DNA of 64,000 nt. It comes from Polytrichum commune. Lineage: Eukaryota > Streptophyta > Polytrichopsida > Polytrichales > Polytrichaceae. This document shows positions 55,701 to 64,000 of this stretch, one piece after another; position 1 is the first letter of the stretch; every line of letters starts with the position of its first letter. The stretch is from the NCBI GenBank assembly GCA_950295325.1, contig OX485806.1, positions 24,426,001 to 24,490,000 of the forward strand, in the 5' to 3' direction. The position numbers were made by a program, and so were the translations under genes. The notes beneath the pieces were generated by a model. That model searched no databases. It was not told the origin of the DNA and worked only from the letters and a program-made list of their open reading frames with translations.

Positions 55701-57370
55701 ATTGGATTAAGGATTTTAATAACATATTAGGGTCTTTCTTCCTTCATTACTTCTTAATTCCATTTATTTTCCCACTCTTAAGGTTCTTTTGTGCTTCCTC
55801 AGTAGTGAGTGACTCCGTCCTATCAAAAGGTAATTTTCTATCATTCTATGGTTTCGACATATGTCCGTCGTGAAGCTCAAAAGCTTGGCAAGTAGTCCTT
55901 GGCAATTCGTCAGGACCGAAGTCCGGGGTAATGTCTTTTTGTAACCACATCGTCTTTCACAACAAGAATTGAACTTTTGCAATAATCTCAAATTAATCCT
56001 TTTTAGTTTAACTTACAATCTTTCGGCCATTCTTCTCAAAACTGTAACCATCCTCTTCATCTCCCACTTATCTGGCAACTCATCGCCACAAACAACACAA
56101 GATCATACATAATCAATGCATCAACAATTCAGGCGATATTATTTGATTAATACTTAAGTTCATTTTAAGCTTAAAAGGATGCACCTTCGGTAATGTCTTT
56201 CACTAAGTAACACTTCTCTCTCGTGAGAGGGTAATGTCTTTTTGCAGCTCATAGCCTGCTACTAGGTATGTCTTTATCCTTACAGTCCTACATCGGCCTT
56301 ACGCCAGGTAATGTCTAGTAGCTACACTCAGACTTTTTCTCCATGACATGCACCTCTCAAGAGCCTTGTTCTCTCTGACTTGACGTCTGTGGGGCTACGT
56401 CCTAGTCTGCCTTTTCCTCTTCCCACTACGTCTCACTCAACGGCTCTAAAGACTATCGCTTACCTCCTCTTCTTCATGGCCTCTCTGGATCCATGTAGGC
56501 GATAGCCATATAACACAGGCGATGGTCTTTCTTGAACTCCTTACCTTCTCTGACCTTCCGTCTTCTTTCCCTCTCCCCCTCTATGCTGGCTATGGCCTTT
56601 ATCATGTCTCTACCCTGCTGGTCTCTTCCCAGACTCTACCTTTCACTCGCCTAATTGCCAATGCTCCCTGTAGCTTCCTACGGCTATTGCCTAGATAGTT
56701 ACGCTCAATGTCTATAGCCCTTTGTCCTCACTTCGGACTTGAAGGACCCACTTTCTTGACCATGGCCACATTCAGACTATTGCCATATACTGTCACGACT
56801 TTCTCCTACATCTCTTCGCCTTCTTGGCGTTGATAACCAATTGCAGACTCAAGACTATTGCCACAATAAGACAAACACTTCTTTATTCATCGACAACTTC
56901 CATACAACAACAACTTCCACTTCAAAGACTATTGCACTTCCAAGATACTTTACTCAAACTGTTCAAAATCAAAGTTTCATGAGAGTCTGAATCACTCAGC
57001 TCTCCACACTGTCCATTACTGCCGGCCTCTCGCTCGGCATTGCCTATTGCTAATCGTTAAGCCTCAATCTCTGAGTGCTTGAACGCTCCTAACAGCCTAA
57101 TTGCTTCTACTTTGAGACTATGTCTGATACTACAATGAAAAATAGCCCACTTCGGCAATGGCCAGCCTCCTCCTCATCAGCGGGGGAGGTGAAGTTAGTT
57201 GTAACTGTCTTCAAAATGACTATTGCCCACTGTTCACACTGGCTAATTGCCCTTAAGCGACTATTGCTGCTAATAGTCACTAAATTAGTGGGTTGGGCTT
57301 CGAAGCCAGGCGATTGCCAAAAAATCGAGCTTACATAGCCCCACGCTAACCTTCTTGCGTCCCGCAAGAC
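55701..57370 (-). other. Non-coding, TATTGCC-rich region downstream of the coiled-coil ORF
   Basis: No gene. Dominated by TATTGCC, GATTGCC and AATGTCTTT words and pyrimidine-rich runs. The same words occur at 60290-60830, upstream of the ORF. This suggests that both are parts of one unit, possibly a very long LTR running from 60831 down to an unseen end near here. Confidence 0.4.
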
Positions 57371-60262
57371 CTATCTTTTTGTGCGCTTATTGCCTTCATT
57401 CATGTACTTGAATGGCCTCTGTGATGACGGGCCATAGTCTTCAACATATCCAGGGGCCATCACCTCTTCTTGCGGAACTACTGTGTTGTGAATCAATCTT
57501 TGATTCTTCAATGCTCTGCTGATCACACCATACCTCGTGGTTCCGAACTCGTTCACCAGACTATGGTGTGGGCCAATGATGAAGTACGTCGCACACATTG
57601 CCTCAAGACAACCATACCACCGTGAGGAATTGTAATTTATCTTCGTCAAAAACATTGCCTCCCGATTAGCTCGACTCAGCAAATTGACATTATAAGCGAA
57701 CTCGTACCTTTTACACCAGAAACCAAGGATAGCTGTAAAAATCGCTGCACGAAAGCAAACTGGATCCTGATGATCGCGGTGTGCGTACGAGAACTGCATA
57801 TACGACTCGTAACAATCCTGGTAAGTCACAAAACTGCCTGGAATCACTGGCCAATTGTACTCCAGGCTATCGATCAAAGCTTGAGGTGGCCACTTCCAGC
57901 GCCTTTGACAGTCGCAAAATCTCGGGTCATTCGTGACAGTAACGGGAGGCTCTGGACTCCATCCATGGCAAATTCGTCGATACACTACGTCGTGTGCCTC
58001 CTCTGGTCTCGTGTCGATTTGCCGGGATAGGCCTACGTCTTCTAGAATCCTCTCAAGGGCCTTCCAGCTTGGAATTGGCTCTTCGAAAGCAATATCAAAG
58101 AGGGCAGGGTAGTTGCCCAAAAACCTTTGAGCTAAAGGTGTCAGAGGGGGTCGTCGTTTGACATGCAAGGCCCTCTGCACCAAGCTGGCGGGTGGCACAA
58201 AGAAAGTCACCTGGTTTTGTAACTGAACCTGCACTTGGCCATTCGGCTGGGCGATCGTCTGCAAGCTCCTTATTAGCCTATCGCCAATCTGGTCAAACTT
58301 GAGCTCATATTGCCCTGGTCCAATGTCCAACCTCTTGGCTATCGCCAGTCGCTCGGATGCTGCATCCATTACCGACTGCAGGTAATTGTCGTCTCCCATG
58401 CTCAGCCTCAACCTCCCTAGTTCACTCGCCCATACTTGCATCAGATGGGGTGGGCAAATAGTCATAGCAGTGTTGATTGCCTGGTTCCATCGCTGAAGGT
58501 CAACCTGCCTGACTACTTCATTCGCCTCTGCTTTCAAGACTAGTTGCCGCTTCGTGCTCAAGGTCAACTCTAGCTGACTATAATATAAAAAGACATGGAC
58601 TCCTAAATCAGCTATAATCTGAAACCCTTTGAACATGTTGCTTAGCTGGAGCTCCCCCCTCACTAAAATCTCAGTTAGGAGATGCTCATAGCCGTCATTA
58701 GTGGCCTCCTCCCATAAATTCTCAAATTCAATAGGCTCTAATATTTGGGATGGCCTAACACTATATACGACAAAAAAGATATCCCTCTGTAGCTCATAGT
58801 TTTTAAAGAGAGACTTATAGGGTGGACAGACACTCTCTATTGCCCAGATCCCAGCCTTCAACCTCTCAATTTTTCCTTTTGAAGACTCTATGACAGACGC
58901 TTGTGTCTCACTCAGAGATTTTAGACTTTTAACCTGCTGGGTTAGAGTCATAATTGTACTCTCATCAATAAAAAATGCTCGAATTTGAGTCTCCAGGCTC
59001 CTAATCTTTTCTGACTTAGCGGCTATGGCATGTTCTTGCCTCTCTTTCATCCTGGCCCATTCTACTCTCTCTTTAGCCAAGTCAGTGATTTCCCTACTCA
59101 ATCCCTCTTTCTCCTTCAAAACTTGACTGATGAAAGTGACTGCTTCTTCACTTTTTACCTGCCACTCTCTCTTCTCACTTTCCACTCGGGTTAAACTAGT
59201 CTTCAGACTTCGGGTCGACTCAGTCAAAATTGCCTTCTCCGCTTCCACAGTGGCTAGTTGTCTTCGTATTTGGGCAATCTCCTCTTTCTGACTTTCCACT
59301 GCTCTCTTCTGAACCTCTAATTCTGCTACCACCTTAGCCATCTTCTCCTTCCAAACCTTCTCCTCAGCTAGGCTATAGGCTGACAGTTCCTCTTCCTCTT
59401 TCCAAGACAGACAAAAGAAATCAGGCCTCCTACCAGCCGGGCGATTGCCATGCATCTCCACTGTCTCTTCCAAAATGACAGGCGGTTCAGGACTCAAGGG
59501 TGGGCTAATAGGTTGGGGATTAGACATTTCTTCCACAAATCCCTCTGGTTTGGACAGAAAAGGAGCCACTGTGCGCCGAGCTGCCATGGTAATGTCTGGA
59601 CTAAAGGAAAAATGACAAAGCATACCTATATACCCTACTGACCTTAGGGGCATTGGTCTCTTCGTCTGTTGATCCTCCAACTCCTCTCGAATTCTTGCTC
59701 TTACTTCTCCAGCCCAATTGAACTTGGTGCCCCGGATCCATGCTGCAAGAGCCGCACATACGACGCAATGTTCCATGAATCCGTCATGTCGCCCTAACTC
59801 AATCCTCTCCTGAATGAGGAACAACCATTCTCTCCAAAGGGGTAGCGCCTTTTGCAGGTCCCATCCTTGTCTTTTTGGGTCAAAGGCCACTTGCCCATCT
59901 TCAAATGCCACTCCCCACTCTGGTGCGTCAATTGCCCGGCAAGACTCGGCCACTGAGACGCTATCCTCGCCAGGTAATGTTGTAACTTGGGCGATCGCCT
60001 CGGTGTCGAACCGGACTAATTGCCTACGAGCTGAACACTGCTAAAAGTCAGTAGCATGTGCTGATAAGACGAACTCTGAGAGGTCAGCTGGCCATGGCCA
60101 TGGTACTTCCAAATTTGTCAAAAAATTCCATAACCCTGCCGCTCTCAAATGTGCCTCCTTCTCCTTGATTCTCTCTTTAAAATCTTCAGACAATGTAGGA
60201 AACACAATAGGCTCAATGGGTAGAGCCCCTCTCTTCCTCCCCTTCTTGGAAGACTCAGCCAT
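57371..60262 (-). CDS. Large coiled-coil ORF (964 codons with one in-frame TAG) downstream of a gypsy polypurine tract
   Basis: ATG at 60262-60260. A single TAG at 60043-60041 splits it into 73 and 860+ codons in the same frame; otherwise it is open to 57371. N-terminal part FPTLSEDFKERIKEKEAHLRAAG; then a globular block (WREWLFLIQERIELG, CVVCAALAAWIRG). A Pro-rich linker precedes a coiled coil of about 170 residues (59380-58870); a large C-terminal part (LGNYPALFDIAFEEPIPSWKA, DPRFCDCQRRWKWPPQALI) follows. I do not recognise a defined domain; plant transposon-associated proteins of this size are common in gypsy elements, so an element-encoded protein is more likely than a host gene. Its place after the 3' polypurine tract is odd. 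The TAG could be a nonsense mutation or be read through. Confidence 0.55.
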
Positions 60263-60831
60263 CGCTCTTCTGTCTATTGCCTAATCCCTCAGCTGATTGC
60301 CACTTGACCTCTCTATGCTCACTTCTACACCAGAATTGACAATAACCCTAAAACTAGCAATGCTCCCAATTCTAGACTTAGTGCAACCTTGCGCAAATGC
60401 TCATACACTCAATCTCTCAGCCAATTGTCATGTGCTCTCTCTCTGCTCTCTGGCGATTGCCTTAGTGCGTGCACATTGCCTCAGCTACCTCAGCTTAAAA
60501 TGACTTACCCTTTAACCTCTGGCTATAGCCCAATTTGTTGAGACGCTGATTTGAGTGCGCCGTCACACAGACTCGTCGAAGAGATGCGAGGGTGGTTACA
60601 GTCTTGTCCAGTCGTCATGGCTGCGTCGCCGATCGCCTCTCTTTTGTAAGAGTCATGATTAGCTGTAACCGAATCAGGGGTCACTTCTCTTGATTTGGCC
60701 ATTGATGATTCAATCTTGGGTTGTTCGTCATGATTAATTCACGTCCTTGCTCGCTTACTTCCATACTTAAGGCTATTGCCCATTATGATTTCATTCTTTG
60801 CCAATCGCCCTTTATGATCGTATCTTTAACA
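60263..60831 (-). repeat. Start of the 3' LTR of the right-hand gypsy element
   Basis: On the minus strand the segment begins TGTTAAAGATACG immediately after the polypurine tract, the expected 5' end of an LTR. It is non-coding and rich in GCGATTGCC-type words. The right end of this LTR is not determined because the partner LTR is outside the window. Confidence 0.6.
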
Positions 60832-60844
60832 TTCTTCCCCCTTA
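60832..60844 (-). promoter_or_regulatory. Polypurine tract of the right-hand gypsy element
   Basis: Minus strand TAAGGGGGAAGAA directly before TGTTAAAG. A second purine run (AAGTAAGGGGGGG) lies at 60999-61012, nearer to the integrase stop, but it is not followed by TG. Confidence 0.7.
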
Positions 60845-61012
60845 TGTGTTAGATGTGTTGTATGATTAGGCCGTGCTCTCCATGATAATTGCCAAGTCCA
60901 TAATTTGACATTAAGACTGAAAATTTGAAACCTAATTAAATCTACTAACTCACATATTATTATTAATAACTATTAGTCTCCTTATTACCAACTACTACCC
61001 CCCCTTACTTAA

Positions 61013-64000
61013 TTATACTAACTGGCCTCAGTTAGTAATATAAATCTTTAGGCGGTTGCCATTAATACGGGTGGCTAATGGTCGTCCTTGGAAATCTTCC
61101 AGGTCGCATGAGCCATTCTCGTAAGCTTTGACCACTTTATAGGGTCCCTGCCAACGGATTTTAAATTTTCTTGGGAATTTATGAAATCGACTGTCATAAA
61201 GAAGAACTAGGTCATTAGTTGAAATAACTTTATTTTTCATCTTGCTATCATAATAGGTTTTGCGCCATTTTTGAATAGCCGCAGTATTAAGATAAGCTTG
61301 ACCACGTATTTCGTCCAATTTTTCTAGCATGGCTATACGTTCTTCCAATGACTCCGAATCATCCAATCTTTCTTCCAACGCTATACGTAAAGATGGTAAT
61401 TCCAATTCAATGGGTAGGATGGCTTCTTGTCCGTAAATCAATTGAAAAGGAGTAAATTTGGTTGTGACTTTGTAGGCTGTGCGATATGCCCATAACGCAT
61501 CCAACAACTTAGCATCCCAATCAACCATTGAGCCTTGGACCATTTTAGTAATAATTTTACATAAAATTCCATTTGTTTTCTCGGTTTGTCCATTTGCTCG
61601 GGGGTGATATGGAGTGGTAAGTCTATGTTTGATCTTATAACGCTCGGTAAGAATTTCAATGACGTCATTAACAAAGTGGGTGCCCCTATCACTTATTAGC
61701 TCTCGTGGACATCCAAATCGGGAGAATATATTGGTTTTAAGGAATTTAGCCACCGTTTCTTTGTCATCACGCTTAGTTGCTTCAACCTCAGCCCATTTAG
61801 TGGCGTAGTCAGTAGCAACTAAAATGTAACGATGTCTTCCACTCTTGCTAGGAGGGTTAATCGGACCAACGAAATCTATCCCCCATTTCTCAAAGGGTGC
61901 TAATGCTAGGATAGGGTGTAATGGCATTGCTGATGTGTCCGTGGGTTTACCCACTCTTTGACAAACGTCACACTGTCTAGCATAAGTGACACAGTCATTA
62001 AACAAGGTGGGCCACCAGTACCCTGCTTGCAGCACTTTTCTGGCAGTGACATTGCCTGCAAAATGACCTCCTGCAGGATCATTATGACATCCTTGAAGAA
62101 TTAAGGGTATTTCCGAACTCATAATACAACGTCTCAATACACCATCTTTGCCCTTTTTGTACAACGTGTCGGCAATGATAGAGTATGGAGCAGCTTTAAA
62201 TATTAACCGCTGCTGTTGTTTCTTAGAGAGTCATTCAGGAAATGTGTTGGTTTGTAAGTAATTAATTATCTCAGCATATTCAGGAGACACCTTGTCAATG
62301 AAAAACAGATCAGCATCGGGGAAGGAGTCATCAATGGGCTCTGTTCCTAACGCGTCGCTTAACCGTGATAAGTGGTCTGCATTAGCATGACTCTTACCAG
62401 GTCGAACTTGTATGGTAAAATTGAACTCTTGTAGCAGTAAAACCCATCTAGCTATCCTTCCACTCAATTGGGGTTTGTTTATCATGTATTTTAGGGCGTC
62501 ATGATCTATGTGGAATACAAACTTATACCCTAATAGATAATGTCTAAATTTTTGTACTGAGAAGATCATTCCTAAGGCTTCCCTCTCCGTGACTGTATAG
62601 TTACGCTCAGCTTGGACTAGCTGACGACTAGCGAAGTATATAGGATGGTCATGGCATTTTTCGTCTTTTTGGCTCAAAACAGCCCCAACGGCCACGTTTG
62701 ACGCATCCACATATACTTCGAAATCCTTTTCCCAATTAGGAGCAACTAATATTGGAGCAGAAATTAATTTCTTTTTAAGAGTGTTAAAGGCTTCCGTACA
62801 TGCTTGAGTCCACACAGGAGGGGTATCGGTTTTCTTTAGCAATTCAGTCAGTGGCATGGCAATGACAGAATAACGAAAAATGAAACGACGATAATAGCCT
62901 GTGTGTCCTAAGAATCCCTTGACTTCTGAAACTGTGGTAGGTATAGGCAATGAAGCAATAATTGCAATTTTCTCTGGGTCGGTAGCAACTCCTTGCTTAG
63001 ATATTCTATGGCCTACCAACCTGCCAAAGGGTACTAGGAATACTGACTTAGCCGTATTGATAGAAATCCCGACTTTCATACACTCATCGAAACATTCCTG
63101 AAGATGTAGGGCATGTTTCTCTTTAGTGCTATAAACTGCAAAGTCATCCAAAAAGACTTCCATCGTACGATGGAGATATTGCTGAAACGTGTTGACTCCT
63201 AATCTGGAGAAAGTTCCAGGGGAATTATACATACCAAATGGCATACGGGCATATGCAAATATGCCCCAAGGTGTGGTGAAAGCAGTTAGGGGACGGTGGG
63301 GTGGATATATTGAAATTTGGTTGTATCCTGAGAACCCATCCATAAAGGAATAACAGTCATAACCTGCCACTCCGTCCAACATGCTATCAGTAAAGGGAAG
63401 AGGAAAATAGTCTTTCCTTGTGACACTATTCAGCTTCCGATAGTCCACACATATTCGTAGTTTACCATTTTTCTTGGGCACTACGACTATGGGTGATACC
63501 CACTCACTATACGGGACTGGATAAATAATACCGACTTCCAACAATTTGTCAACCTCTTCCTTGACCAATAAGGAATATTTCGGATTCATTCTGTATTGTC
63601 TTTGTCGGACAGGAGTTGTTCCCTCCTCCAATACAATCTTATGCTCACAAATCTCCGGGGGTACTCCTCTCAAATCTTTATACGTCCATTCAAAGACTTT
63701 AATGTTCTTTTTAAAGAAGTCTCTCCAAAATTTCCACTCATTACCCATGATTTTCTCATATACTTTGATAATGCGAGGTGTGTCATCATCACTCAAGTTC
63801 ATATCTTTACACACATTCTTAACCACGTAATTTTTCACGGGCTGATCGGACTCAAACATCGTAGACTCCCATTTCTCCGCTAATTCATCCTTAACCGCTG
63901 TTTTGGACTTTGTCTCTTTCTGCACAAGGTAAACTAGCTTTTCGGAGTTACGCGCAGTATGAATCATATTGACTGGCAATGTATTCTGCCATGCTAAAAT
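61013..64000 (-). mobile_element. Right-hand Ty3/gypsy retrotransposon, truncated by the window edge
   Basis: Only the 3' half of pol, the polypurine tract and a 3' LTR start are in the window; gag, protease and 5' LTR lie beyond 64000. The LTR and the 964-codon ORF continue to lower coordinates (possibly to about 55700), so the total span given here is a minimum. Confidence 0.85.
61028..64000 (-). CDS. pol: Ty3/gypsy pol: reverse transcriptase, RNase H, integrase (N-terminal part off window)
   Basis: Continuous minus-strand frame with one in-frame TGA at 62233-62231. RT: ICVDYRKLN, DGFSGYNQI, and the catalytic MEVFLDDFAVY (LDD in place of VDD). RNase H: FEVYVDASNVAVGAVLS, EREALGMIFS, FVFHIDHDAL. 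Integrase: zinc finger H..H..C..C (GGHFAGNVTARKV, CDVCQRVGK), core WGIDFVGPI, LISDRGTHFVND, HPRANGQTEKTNG (DDE complete). It ends with a GPYKVVKAYENGSCDLEDF block and no chromodomain. The lack of a chromodomain suggests a non-chromovirus (Tat/Athila-like) lineage. A single nonsense change in otherwise perfect domains means a fairly young copy. Confidence 0.93.

Noticed and set aside
55701-57370. A host gene in the TATTGCC-rich region
   Set aside because: No long ORF, no splice-consistent exons; word repetition indicates repeat DNA.
60999-61012. G-rich run after integrase as the polypurine tract
   Set aside because: Not followed by a TG start; the run at 60832-60844 followed by TGTTAAAG fits better.

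Overview
This is eukaryotic nuclear DNA from a land plant. The evidence is spliced genes with GT-AG introns, an AP2/ERF-type transcription factor, a TMEM254-like membrane protein, En/Spm (CACTA) transposase genes carrying the plant-specific C-terminal regions, and Ty3/gypsy elements primed by initiator tRNA-Met. The density of long, nested elements suggests a large, repeat-rich genome, perhaps a fern, gymnosperm or lycophyte; the species cannot be fixed from the sequence alone.

The left two thirds is one nested stack of transposons whose layers can be peeled apart by their target-site duplications (TSDs). Layer 1 is a decayed Ty3/gypsy element on the minus strand: gag-protease-RT start at 1-2804, 5' LTR at 44538-45967, with a small Mutator-type MITE in its gag (2012-2497). 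Layer 2 is a CACTA transposon (2805-43824, 41,020 bp, TSD AAT) inserted about 20 bp upstream of the gag start codon. Without its own passengers it would be about 17.5 kb. It carries a TNP2-type transposase gene (+, 29340-42395), a TNPA/Transposase_24-type gene (-, 22673 to about 4515), and two small unrecognised ORFs. Layer 3 is four insertions into the CACTA: (a) a 13.8-kb DNA transposon of unrecognised type (4672-18507) in an exon of the TNPA-like gene; (b) a solo LTR (26981-27954, TSD GTGGA) in a Cys-rich ORF; (c) a full-length but internally defective LTR retrotransposon (29952-37005, TSD CAGCC) in the TNP2 coding sequence; (d) a solo LTR of another family (38246-39903, TSD CTAAC) in a TNP2 intron. 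Both CACTA genes are therefore broken by later insertions, but the TNP2 reading frame is otherwise intact.

The most novel object is the 13.8-kb inner transposon. It has near-perfect 29-bp terminal inverted repeats, a minus-strand multi-exon transposase of an unusual DDE-like family (SDD..HD, SDGCSSQFK and HGKGRWDG motifs), and two plus-strand paralogous proteins that share an unrecognised N-terminal domain of about 80 residues (signature NWAxFAxxxHxxK) and coiled coils. One paralogue ends in two RING fingers; the other has a long acidic tract instead.

The right third (45968-64000) is ordinary flank plus elements: a second solo LTR of family (d) (46334-47966, TSD ATGTC), a two-exon AP2-domain gene (-, 48745-50643), an unrecognised 221-codon ORF, a TMEM254-like exon, and a Ty3/gypsy element on the minus strand running off the right edge. 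That element has RT-RNase H-integrase at 61028-64000. Downstream of its polypurine tract lies a 964-codon coiled-coil ORF that appears to sit in a very long LTR.
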